64,000 bases of DNA from Luteithermobacter gelatinilyticus (GTDB lineage: Bacteria; Pseudomonadota; Alphaproteobacteria; Sphingomonadales; Emcibacteraceae): NCBI RefSeq assembly GCF_005849285.1, contig NZ_CP040517.1, positions 2,238,501 through 2,302,500 on the forward strand, given 5' to 3'. Below the pieces are notes generated by a model. The model did not search any database. It saw only the letters and a program-made list of their open reading frames with translations, and was not told the DNA's origin. Of this stretch, positions 47,791 to 56,526 are shown piece after piece; the stretch's first letter is position 1, and each line of letters begins with the position of its first letter. Position numbers and translations under genes: made by a program.

Positions 47791-48972
47791 ATGCCTCAGA
47801 AAACCGCATCATGCGTTACCTGTCCCGTCATACCCGGCGACGCTATCCATGCTCCCACCTCAAGCTTGCCGAAAAAAATAGCGCGCAGGCTTCTGCTGTC
47901 CATCTCTCTTCTGGCTTTCTCAACCGGTTCCCTACCCCGTGTTCAGGAAGATGGGTTGATCTGGCTTGAAGCCGCCCAAGCTGCCGGAGGGAGCCCCCAA
48001 GAGCTTTTTGCAGACCTTGCTCCCCTAGAAGATGATGATTTGGCCAGACAACGCGGCGGGTTTTCCGCCGGTGGTTTTGACATTGATGTGGGGGTCACGG
48101 TCACAACAACCATAGACGGCTTTGTGGAAGTCTCCACCTCTTATTCCTATACGTCCCCGGATGGCCTGGTTCATCTGGGCAGCGATGTCAAAACGCTGGC
48201 TCAGGACCTTTCCCAAAACATCAAAGCAGCCGTTAGTGAAACCGTTGCGGACGCCCAGCAGGAAAAGGTTAAAGTTGTTTCCGCGGCCGCCGCAACAGTT
48301 GCAGCCCTCAATCTGGCCGTGGAGGAAAGCAACAGTTATGATAACAATATGTCCGCCTCCGAACAGGCCACCGCCCCATCCGTTGCGGCCAATACATCCT
48401 CACCAGATCAGGGAGGCTCTCCGGTTCTGACATTATCGTCGGCACCATCATCTGGAGTAGCGCCATCATCTGGGGCGGCTCAGGCACCTGTCGCAGCTTC
48501 GTCCCCGACTTCTTCTGCACCGCCTGCGGCAGAGGAAACAGGGATAAAAGTGACGGTACAGAATACATCTTCCGGTCCGACCACGACGCCCGTACACGCG
48601 TCGGCAGCCGCTCAGTCCGAACAATCCCCAACATCCCCTGTCCCGATGTCATCGGAAGTTACCCCGCCGCAACCTGCAACTACGCCTTCTCCGGCCGTAA
48701 CAGCAGCCGCCGCCGTACCAGCCCCCACGGCATCCCAGGAACAGGAGTCCCCGGTCCCGCACGCCCCCGTGCCCACCACGGAAATTATTCACCAGAATGG
48801 TCAGGGACATACTACCGTTTTGACAAATACGCAAAACGGCATGTCAATCCGTCAGACCATCACCTACAACATTACTTTGCAGAATTTCTCCCAGATTCAG
48901 AAATTCTCCAAACTGCAAAACAGCCTGACCCACCTCGCCCGTCATATCAGCCTGTTCAGCCTGCGCCATTAA
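47791..48972 (+). CDS. Secreted Ala/Ser/Pro-rich protein with RGG double-Gly motif
   Basis: 393 residues, starting 8 bp after the peptidase gene with an AGGTG Shine-Dalgarno. An unusually long N-terminus (about 30 residues with two Cys) precedes a hydrophobic signal stretch RLLLSISLLAFS. At about 76-90 is LEDDDLARQRGG, a double-glycine-leader-like site, followed by FSAGGFDIDVGVTVTTTIDGF (a short beta-rich module). The middle is Ala/Val-rich helix, then a low-complexity Ser/Ala/Pro/Thr-rich linker (about 185-325), then a conserved-looking tail TITYNITLQNFSQIQKFSKL. Not a recognised family; possibly an FapE-like surface or tip component. Confidence 0.75.
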   Translation: MPQKTASCVTCPVIPGDAIHAPTSSLPKKIARRLLLSISLLAFSTGSLPRVQEDGLIWLEAAQAAGGSPQELFADLAPLEDDDLARQRGGFSAGGFDIDVGVTVTTTIDGFVEVSTSYSYTSPDGLVHLGSDVKTLAQDLSQNIKAAVSETVADAQQEKVKVVSAAAATVAALNLAVEESNSYDNNMSASEQATAPSVAANTSSPDQGGSPVLTLSSAPSSGVAPSSGAAQAPVAASSPTSSAPPAAEETGIKVTVQNTSSGPTTTPVHASAAAQSEQSPTSPVPMSSEVTPPQPATTPSPAVTAAAAVPAPTASQEQESPVPHAPVPTTEIIHQNGQGHTTVLTNTQNGMSIRQTITYNITLQNFSQIQKFSKLQNSLTHLARHISLFSLRH

Positions 48973-49116
48973 CTCTTCTCTCATTGCGCTGGACAGATTT
49001 AAAGGAAGGAGGTCGTCTACCGGCCCCCCTTCCTGTTTTATGCCCCATTTGTGGCCCTGTTTTATGCCCCGAACGCATTCAGGTGATATTCTTGTGTTAC
49101 TGGGCAACTCACATTG

Positions 49117-49172
49117 TTATACTTCCCGGGTTATACTTCCCGGGTTATACTTCCCGGGTTATACTTCCCGGG
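49117..49172. repeat. Tandem repeat, 14-bp unit x4, upstream of LuxR gene
   Basis: Four perfect contiguous copies of TTATACTTCCCGGG, ending 33 bp before the LuxR-type gene. Each contains the palindrome CCCGGG. They could be phased binding sites or another example of the short tandem duplications in this window. The remaining gap 48973-49205 shows no gene. Confidence 0.85.
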
Positions 49173-49205
49173 AAATCCATGATCCGTAACGTATCTTCGG
49201 AATAA

Positions 49206-51923
49206 GTGAGCAGCGAAAAACAGGCATCGTGTTTCATGAGTTCTTCAAACGCCCAACACTCCCGTTTTCCCAGATGGTTATTACGTTCCAAACTGTTGCC
49301 GCAAAAACAACTGATCTCCCTTTTGCCGCGCAAGGAGCTGCTGCGGCGTCTAAGCGAAGGACTGGAGCGGAAAATAACTGTCATTTCAGCTCCTGCCGGA
49401 TACGGCAAAAGCACCCTAGCGGCCTCCTGGCGCAAGGAACTGCAGGAGCGGGAGATTCTGGTGCCCTGGCTCACACTGGATAACGATGACAATGAGTTCG
49501 GAATTTTTGTAACCTATCTTGCCTACGCCTTCCATACAGGGGGATTTTCAGAGGAATTGGATGCCTTAGCCCCCGATGGTTTCAATATATCTCAATCCCC
49601 CCGGCAAGTAATCGGCCTGATCTGTTCCATGCTCACTGCCTCATCCCGCCGGGCCGTGCTTATACTCGACGATTTTGAAAAACTGTCGTCGCGCATCTGC
49701 CGGGAACTGATTGATCCCTTTATCGCCTATATGCCGGAAAATTTGCATCTGGTGGTGCTGTGCCGGGGACACCCTGCATTGTCGCTGAATCATCTCCGGC
49801 TTCAGGGGCAGCTCAATGAAATTGACGCCAGGGATCTGAAATTTACCCTTTTCGAAATTCAGGAATTTCTGCCGAAAGGATTTTCACGCCAGCATTTGCA
49901 GCGTATCACCGAACGCAGCGAGGGCTGGCCCGTGGCACTTCAGGTTCTGCGCCATACCCTGCATCAGAACCGCGACTATGAGGCCGTAATGGAAAAATTC
50001 TGTCACAGCAGTGAAATGACAGACGACTATTTTTCCGAACAATTTTTCAGCGGGCTGGAGGAAGAAACCCGGGACTTCCTGCTGGACGTTTCCATTCTGG
50101 ACAGAATCGACGCCAAAACGGCCGATTATATCCGCAACCGCCAGGACAGCGCCCGTTTTCTTGACGAACTCGGCGAACAGGAAACCTTTATTGTGCCACT
50201 GGAGACGGAAGACCCCAGTTTTCGCCTGCATCCTCTGCTGCGGGATTTCCTGATGGCGAAATTGTCGGTTTATCACGCAGAACGCAAACATGAGCTTCAC
50301 ACCCGCATGGCCGATTTTGAGGTGGCGCAAGGCCATCTGATCCGTGCCATGCGCCACGCTCTTGCCGCACATGATGCGCAAAGGGCAGGACGCATTCTGG
50401 AACGTGCCGGGGGAATTCTGCTCTGGAATCGGGAAGGAATGACCCGCCTGCGCCGGGCCCATGAACTCCTGCCCGATCATGTGGTCAACAGCCGCCCCCG
50501 CCTGCAACTGGTCCGGGCGCTGATTTACCTGAAGAGCGGGCAGATCAATGTCGGTCGCGATATCTATCATCATGTTCGGGCTGCGGCGGAATTCGAACGG
50601 TTGCATGACCCGCAGCTGGATTATGATCTGGCGCTGATTGCGGCCACACTGGCGGTTTATGAAGGCATGCCGCTGGACGATCAGATCTGCCGGATCCTCA
50701 TGGAACCCACGGGCCACATCCAACAGGATGATCAGGCCCAGCTTGGATTCGCGCATACCTTTCTGTGCGTTCAGCATCTGCAAAAAGGACATTTCGCCGA
50801 AGTGGAAAAAACCGGACGCAAAGCCATTGCCCTGTTCCGTCAGGTTAAATCCATTTTTGGGGAAGCTTATATTTATTTTCATCTCGGCGTCGCCGCCATG
50901 GCCGCCGGCCAACCGGACCAGGCCATGACTCATTATCACAGAGCCCAGGATATGGCCCGGCGTCACTTTATTGACGATCCGGAAATGAAACTGATCGCCA
51001 ATATCCTGATGGCTGAATGCCTGTATGAACAGAATGACATCCCCGCCAGCCACCGCCTGCTAACTGATGTGGTGCGCCGGCTGGAGAAACACGAAGCCTG
51101 GTACGAAATATATGCCGCCGGGTATATTACTGCCGCTAATATCACCTTCCTGAAAGAAGGCCTGGAACCGGCTCTCACCCTTCTGGACCAGGCTCAGGAT
51201 TATATCCAAAGGGAGCGTCTCACTCTGTTAAACAGGCTGGTAATCAGCCAGAAAGTTCATCTTCTGACCCTGGCCGGGAACCCCGCCAAAGCCCGCAGGA
51301 CGCTACAAAAGGCAGGATTGTCGCTCGAAGATTATACACAAAGCAATACCTCCATTCGGGAAACCTGCCACGTGGTTCAGGCCATCGGCCGGTTGTTGCT
51401 GAGCGAAGAACGCTATGATGACGTATTGCGTGAACTCCCGGCTTTCCGGGACAGGTTTCATCGCTGCGGTTATCCTTATGCCGCCCTGAAATTTGACATT
51501 TTTCTGGCTGTGGCATTGTACAAAACCGGGGCGATGGCAAAAGCTTTTGAACAATGCCGGGCGCTGTTTGCCACATTGCGCACTCACCGGCTTGTCCGGG
51601 TATTTCTGGACGAAGCGGTTTTGGTTCGGGATCTTCTTACGGCCTATATTGCACACTCCGACGCACAGGAAAAAGATCATGCTGCCTATCTTTTGGATCT
51701 TCTGGAACCTCAGGAGATCTCCGATATCTCAATATCCCTGAGCAAACGGGAAAAACAGGTGCTCGTACTTCTGGCGGAAGGGCATCCCGACAAGGTGATT
51801 GCCCGCCAGTTGGGCGTTTCGGAGAATACGGTCCGGTTCCACCTGAAAAACCTCTATGGCAAGCTCCGGGCTCAAAACCGCCTTCAGGCGGTCAATGAAG
51901 CGCGCCGGCAATCTTTGCTTTAA
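49206..51923 (+). CDS. MalT-like large LuxR-family ATP-dependent regulator
   Basis: 905 residues, GTG start (an ATG at 49236 is an alternative). N-terminal NTPase domain with P-loop ISAPAGYGKSTLAA and VLILDDFEKL, a long helical/TPR-like middle (about 390-830), and a C-terminal LuxR helix-turn-helix (LSKREKQVLVLLAEG, VSENTVRFHLKNLYGKL). This is the LAL/MalT class, which usually senses a small molecule and activates transcription. It follows the secreted-protein cluster on the same strand and may control it or the convergent permease genes. Its last 32 bp overlap the permease gene. Confidence 0.9.
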   Translation: MSSEKQASCFMSSSNAQHSRFPRWLLRSKLLPQKQLISLLPRKELLRRLSEGLERKITVISAPAGYGKSTLAASWRKELQEREILVPWLTLDNDDNEFGIFVTYLAYAFHTGGFSEELDALAPDGFNISQSPRQVIGLICSMLTASSRRAVLILDDFEKLSSRICRELIDPFIAYMPENLHLVVLCRGHPALSLNHLRLQGQLNEIDARDLKFTLFEIQEFLPKGFSRQHLQRITERSEGWPVALQVLRHTLHQNRDYEAVMEKFCHSSEMTDDYFSEQFFSGLEEETRDFLLDVSILDRIDAKTADYIRNRQDSARFLDELGEQETFIVPLETEDPSFRLHPLLRDFLMAKLSVYHAERKHELHTRMADFEVAQGHLIRAMRHALAAHDAQRAGRILERAGGILLWNREGMTRLRRAHELLPDHVVNSRPRLQLVRALIYLKSGQINVGRDIYHHVRAAAEFERLHDPQLDYDLALIAATLAVYEGMPLDDQICRILMEPTGHIQQDDQAQLGFAHTFLCVQHLQKGHFAEVEKTGRKAIALFRQVKSIFGEAYIYFHLGVAAMAAGQPDQAMTHYHRAQDMARRHFIDDPEMKLIANILMAECLYEQNDIPASHRLLTDVVRRLEKHEAWYEIYAAGYITAANITFLKEGLEPALTLLDQAQDYIQRERLTLLNRLVISQKVHLLTLAGNPAKARRTLQKAGLSLEDYTQSNTSIRETCHVVQAIGRLLLSEERYDDVLRELPAFRDRFHRCGYPYAALKFDIFLAVALYKTGAMAKAFEQCRALFATLRTHRLVRVFLDEAVLVRDLLTAYIAHSDAQEKDHAAYLLDLLEPQEISDISISLSKREKQVLVLLAEGHPDKVIARQLGVSENTVRFHLKNLYGKLRAQNRLQAVNEARRQSLL

Positions 51924-53181
51924 ACCATTTATGTCCGACCACATAGGCGAGAACGGCCACTATCACGGAATCGCAGGCAGCAATGCCGGTGGGTGACAGG
52001 CCAGTGAGAGAGCCAGCATAAGCCAGTCCCACCGCCAGTACCCAGACCAGCATGGCCCGAAGGGAAATGCCAGGGAGCGGTGTTTTCTTGTGGGGGGCAG
52101 CGTTCATCATAAAGTCCGTCACATAGATCCCGGCAATGGGGGGAACCGCCACACTGAGAAACACCAGAAAAGACACCAGATGCTCCATGATACCCGCTAC
52201 CGCCATAAGGCCGCCGATAGCCCCGGCACCAACCGTAATTTTCCAGGATGCGGCCCGCGGAAACAACTGGGCCATCCCTAGCGATGAGGAATACAGATTG
52301 CTGATATTGGTGGTGAGGGTGGCAAACACCATCACAAACAGTGCCGGCAGGCCAAGACCGCTCTTATACATCAGGGTGATCAGGTCACTGTCCCCGGAGA
52401 TCAGGGCCGGCAATCCCGCCCCGATCAGAATAAGCGGCGCCGCCAGCACATAACTGAGCAGCGAAGCCGGCACGGCGTCCCGCCGGCGGCGCAGAAAACG
52501 CGCCACATCCGGTACCACCGTGAGTCCCACCATGAAGGAGCCGACCATCAAAGAAATCCCGGCCCCGAGACCGGAAATCTGCGCCGAAGGCCGCCCATCC
52601 AGCGCCATCATCGGCATTTCACCAGCCGCTGACAACACATTGTACAGACCAAGTCCCAGGATAAATAACATAAAAGGCACCGTCAGGCGGCTCAGCAGAT
52701 CCATGGCCCGAAAGCCAAAGATGGTGATTACCGTCATCAAGGCACTGCCTGCCAGACTGAGGACAGCAGGAGACAGTGACAGATCAAAAATCTCCTTAAT
52801 CGCGGGGGCCAGAGCCCTGCCAAACAGGGAGGCTGTCACCCCAAACCACCCCAGCAATGTAAACGCAATAAAACCACTGACCATCCGGCTGCCCAGGTCG
52901 CCAAAAGCAAAAGCGAGAATCTGGTAAGTGCTCATCCTCAGGCGCGCCGCCAGTGACATATTGATCACGCCCAGAGCGCCCAGAATACTGCCCCCAATGA
53001 AAATCGCGATCATGCCGTTGACAGTGCCCAGCGCCGTCATGATTTCCGCCCCCACCAGAAAAGCGGGCAAGGTGATGGTGATCCCCGTCAAAACCAGGGC
53101 AATGTGCCAGCCCTGCACCGTCTGATTTTCGGGAACCCGGCTGTGGGTATAGTTGCTGTCGGCGGAAAAACTGTCTGTCAT
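51892..53181 (-). CDS. NCS1-family cytosine/purine permease (CodB-like)
   Basis: 429 residues with about twelve membrane helices. N-terminal motif SRVPENQTVQGWHIALVL and the ITLPAFLVGAEIMTALG helix are typical of the cytosine/purine NCS1 symporters. It imports a nucleobase or hydantoin-like compound with sodium or protons. First in line toward a TonB receptor and DUF917/HyuA genes on the same strand, so the transported compound is probably their substrate. Its 3' end overlaps the convergent LuxR gene by 32 bp. Confidence 0.87.
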   Translation of the reverse strand: MTDSFSADSNYTHSRVPENQTVQGWHIALVLTGITITLPAFLVGAEIMTALGTVNGMIAIFIGGSILGALGVINMSLAARLRMSTYQILAFAFGDLGSRMVSGFIAFTLLGWFGVTASLFGRALAPAIKEIFDLSLSPAVLSLAGSALMTVITIFGFRAMDLLSRLTVPFMLFILGLGLYNVLSAAGEMPMMALDGRPSAQISGLGAGISLMVGSFMVGLTVVPDVARFLRRRRDAVPASLLSYVLAAPLILIGAGLPALISGDSDLITLMYKSGLGLPALFVMVFATLTTNISNLYSSSLGMAQLFPRAASWKITVGAGAIGGLMAVAGIMEHLVSFLVFLSVAVPPIAGIYVTDFMMNAAPHKKTPLPGISLRAMLVWVLAVGLAYAGSLTGLSPTGIAACDSVIVAVLAYVVGHKWFKAKIAGALH

Positions 53182-53230
53182 GGACTTTCATGCCCGGCGC
53201 CGCACAAGACGCCGGGCCTTCCTGGTATGG

Positions 53231-55375
53231 TCAGAAACGCACTGAGGCTTCAATGCCGTAAGAACGCGGCAGATTGTTGGACCGGACAAATCCGATGCCG
53301 ATAAACCCGAAGTCATTAGCCTGGCGTTCGTCAAACAGATTATTCACAAAGCCGCCAATGGACCAGGTGTCGTTGCGGAACATCAGCCGGGCATTGACAT
53401 AATCCTTTTCGCCCACTTCAAAGGCCGTACCGGTGCCGTCCACAATCAGGAAGGTGCCCTGATGACGGTAGTCCACACGGGCATAAGCTTCCCAAACATC
53501 GGTGATCGGCTGGGTGTAACTTACCGACAGATTCAGGGTATATTCCGGGGTGGCCGGACTTTTATCCCCTTCTACGGTTTTCGCATCCGTGACGCCAAGT
53601 CCGCCGGAGACCTCCAACGCCTCGGTCACCAGCGCGGTCATTTCCAGTTCCAGCCCGTCAATATTGGATTCCGGAATATTGGTGGTCAGCCGGAACGGCG
53701 CCTCACCAATGACAGAAGTCAGTTGCTGGTCGGAATAATCAATATGGAACGCCGCCCCGTTGAGGCGCATCCGCCCCCCCGCCAAGGTTGACTTGAACCC
53801 AATCTCATAATTCTGGGTGCTTTCGGGCGCCGTCAGGTTGCCGGTGTTGAAGAATCCCGACCGGAACCCTTCGGCATAGGTCACATAGGTCATGAAATTG
53901 TCTGACCAGTCATAGGAGAGCTGCACCTTGGGCTGCCATTTGCTGTCATTGGCTGTCTGGGTCTCAACGCCGTCCGGTGTCGGCACCACGGTTTCCAGAT
54001 CCAGCCCCGTGAACTGGGTGGTTTCATAGTCGTTTTCGTCATAACGCAACGCCAGGGTCAGCTCCAGACGGTCGGTAATGTCATAGTTGGCCTGGCCGTA
54101 AATGCCCCACATGCTGTCCTTGCGCAGATCCGCCTGTTCCACCAGACGCAGCATATTTTCCTCAACCTTTTCCAGACCGCTCAACAAACCGCCGATGCTC
54201 AAAAAGTTGACCACTTCCCGATCCAGATAAGATGCCCCCACCAGCCACCGGAACCGCCCGTCCGAACGTGAGGTAAAACGCACATCCTGGGTGAAGGTTT
54301 CGATATTGTCAGCCAGATCCTGAAACGCGTCTGTGAACGGATCAGCCGGTCCGCCCACCGGACCCAGCAGGCTGATGGCCGGTGGTTTCTGCCAGGACAC
54401 ACTGCCGAACAGGTCCTGGTCGATATCGCTATACCCGGTAACGGAAGTAAAAGTACCATAGTCCGTGTCCCAGTCGATCTTGGCAGACAGTTCCACAAAC
54501 TGACGGTTTTCTTTGCCGATGATGCCCCGGGCCGGCCCCGGCGCAGCAGGCGTGTCAAACGCGTCAATCAGGTCAGCGCTGGTCACCAGTTCCTGGGTCG
54601 CGGCCCCGGCTTCGATATCGGAATAAGACGCCCGCAGATCAAACACAAGATTTTCGAAATCCGCGATCAGACGGCCACGGATGGTCGCCTGTTCCTCAAA
54701 ATCCAGTCCCTCTCCATCGGTGGACTCCAGGATGCCATCCGTATTACGGTAATAGCCATTCAGCCGGAACAACAGCTTATCCTGCACCATCGGCCCGGAC
54801 ACCGCCGCCGACAGTTTCAGGTCGTTGCCATTGCCAAAGGACGCCTTGCCGGCATATTCCATGTCGTTGGTGGGTTTTTTGGTCACCACATTGATGGCCC
54901 CGGCAATGGCGCCTGCACCATAAAGTGCACCTTGGGGGCCTTTCAGCACCTCGATACGCTCAATATCGGTAAGCGCCCCCTGGTTAATGGCATCCAGCGA
55001 GCCGGCCTGCACCCCGTCTACCACATAGGTCACCGGCGCCCACCCCTGCTGTCCGGTGGTAATGCCGCGAATGGTGATAAAAGTCACCCCGGCCCGGAAG
55101 GTTTCCCGCATGATGATATTGGGGGTGAGATCCACAAAATCCTGCACGTCGTCAATGCCGGCATTTTCAATGGCCACGGCGTTGAAGGCGGTCACGGAAT
55201 CCGGCACGTCCTGAAGGCTTTCTTCCCGTTTCCGAGAGGTCACGACGATTTCGTCCAGCACGATGCTTTCTTCATTTTCCCCGGCTAGTCCTTCTTCGGC
55301 CATTACCGGACTCGAGGGCAGCCATAAAGCCAGTGCCGCAGTGGTCAGCACACCCTGTCTGAAAGGTTTTTTCAT
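53231..55375 (-). CDS. TonB-dependent outer-membrane receptor
   Basis: 714 residues. Signal peptide (about 1-26), then a TonB-box-like EEIVVTS-type segment (LDEIVVTSRKREESLQDVP), a plug domain with GITTGQ, VYVVDGV-like TYVVDGVQAG and ERIEVLKGPQGALYGAGAIAGAINVVTK, and a 22-strand barrel ending in IEASVRF. It takes up a scarce substrate across the outer membrane using TonB energy. It is not obviously a siderophore receptor; its place between a permease and hydantoinase-like genes suggests the same organic substrate. Confidence 0.93.
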   Translation of the reverse strand: MKKPFRQGVLTTAALALWLPSSPVMAEEGLAGENEESIVLDEIVVTSRKREESLQDVPDSVTAFNAVAIENAGIDDVQDFVDLTPNIIMRETFRAGVTFITIRGITTGQQGWAPVTYVVDGVQAGSLDAINQGALTDIERIEVLKGPQGALYGAGAIAGAINVVTKKPTNDMEYAGKASFGNGNDLKLSAAVSGPMVQDKLLFRLNGYYRNTDGILESTDGEGLDFEEQATIRGRLIADFENLVFDLRASYSDIEAGAATQELVTSADLIDAFDTPAAPGPARGIIGKENRQFVELSAKIDWDTDYGTFTSVTGYSDIDQDLFGSVSWQKPPAISLLGPVGGPADPFTDAFQDLADNIETFTQDVRFTSRSDGRFRWLVGASYLDREVVNFLSIGGLLSGLEKVEENMLRLVEQADLRKDSMWGIYGQANYDITDRLELTLALRYDENDYETTQFTGLDLETVVPTPDGVETQTANDSKWQPKVQLSYDWSDNFMTYVTYAEGFRSGFFNTGNLTAPESTQNYEIGFKSTLAGGRMRLNGAAFHIDYSDQQLTSVIGEAPFRLTTNIPESNIDGLELEMTALVTEALEVSGGLGVTDAKTVEGDKSPATPEYTLNLSVSYTQPITDVWEAYARVDYRHQGTFLIVDGTGTAFEVGEKDYVNARLMFRNDTWSIGGFVNNLFDERQANDFGFIGIGFVRSNNLPRSYGIEASVRF

Positions 55376-55434
55376 TTTGTTTCTCCCTTGCTTATCCTGA
55401 AATTATCGTTTTGACAAAGTCGCATTTTCATAAG

Positions 55435-56526
55435 TCATAGTCGTTCGATGGGAACAAAATCCTCATCAAGGCCAAAAGCCCGCGGCCCCATGACCGCCAG
55501 TGATTCCGGCGTACGCATGATCGGCGCCGCGGAAACCCCCAACACCTTGAGCCGCTGGCCGAACCGCAATTGTTCCGCCGGCACCGGTTCCGCGGTTTCC
55601 CGGTCCACGGTACAGATCAGATCCGGCACAATCGCCTTGGTCACCCCCTCTTCCCGGGCCACCAGATGCTCATTCTGGAAAATCACTTCCAATTGCCGCC
55701 CGGACCCGTCCAGTGCTTCCAGCAGACAATGGCCAATGGACCAGCCCCGGGTAATCTCCCGGCGCATATCCACCACCTTGCCGTCAAAAATCACCTTGCA
55801 TTTGTTGTAATAGGGGGTGCTTCTGAGATAGGTTAGAAGATATTCGACAGGATCGCCCCCCGTGCGGCCTTCCCGGATGGCGCGACCGATGCCCAGCGCC
55901 AGGCTGAGCGTGCCCCGCACCGCGGCACGTTTGACATCCGCGCCGGTCATGGGATAAGGCGAGGTCATGGCGCTGGCGCCCATCTGTGTGGCAATGACGC
56001 GCGCAAATTCCTCCGCCTTTTTACAACTTCCCGTCTCCAGGATGACCGCATTCAGATGTTCGTCGGTCATCACCATTGGCGTGGCGGAAATGCCGTAAAT
56101 GTTAAAGGTCACCATGTCCAGTTCCGGGAAGGCCCGGCCCATGCCGTCCGCATCAATGATCGGCAGCCCCAGCCGGGCCGCAGCCATGATCGGCAGCATG
56201 GAATTGATCCCACCCATTTCCGCGGGCAAGATGGCCTCGGTCTTGCGGCCCAGATATTCATCAAGCTTGCGGATGGCCAGATCAATGTCATCGCCGCAAG
56301 CCCCTTTTTCCAGGATCACCGGCGGCGAGCCCAGCATGGCAGCCGTGGATACCGCCATATCGTCGTCCAATTCTTCCACCGGCAGAATCTCAGGCGCTCC
56401 GAATTCCCAGATGGCATTTTGGGCCAGAAGTTTTCCAATTAACGGATCGCCGCCGCCGCCAGCACCCAGAAACGCGGCCCCCGTGGCAATATCTTCCAGA
56501 TCTTCCAGATGAATTTTCATGATCAT
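55435..56526 (-). CDS. DUF917 (S-methyl-thiohydantoin desulfurase-like) protein
   Basis: 363 residues. N-terminal DUF917 motifs GAAFLGAGGGGDP and VSTAAMLGSP, then PAEMGGINSMLPIMAAARLGLPIIDADGMGRAFPELD (read as PAEMGGINSM and DADGMGRAFPELDM). The Pfam family is now named S-Me-THD, after an S-methyl-thiohydantoin desulfurase. It is paired with the HyuA-like gene (4-bp overlap at 56523-56526), a common arrangement. It probably acts on a hydantoin-type ring in the cytoplasm; the substrate here is not known. Confidence 0.85.
   Translation of the reverse strand: MIMKIHLEDLEDIATGAAFLGAGGGGDPLIGKLLAQNAIWEFGAPEILPVEELDDDMAVSTAAMLGSPPVILEKGACGDDIDLAIRKLDEYLGRKTEAILPAEMGGINSMLPIMAAARLGLPIIDADGMGRAFPELDMVTFNIYGISATPMVMTDEHLNAVILETGSCKKAEEFARVIATQMGASAMTSPYPMTGADVKRAAVRGTLSLALGIGRAIREGRTGGDPVEYLLTYLRSTPYYNKCKVIFDGKVVDMRREITRGWSIGHCLLEALDGSGRQLEVIFQNEHLVAREEGVTKAIVPDLICTVDRETAEPVPAEQLRFGQRLKVLGVSAAPIMRTPESLAVMGPRAFGLDEDFVPIERL

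Noticed and set aside
49117-49172. Possible CRISPR-like repeat array
   Set aside because: The four 14-bp copies are contiguous with no spacers, and no cas gene is near.
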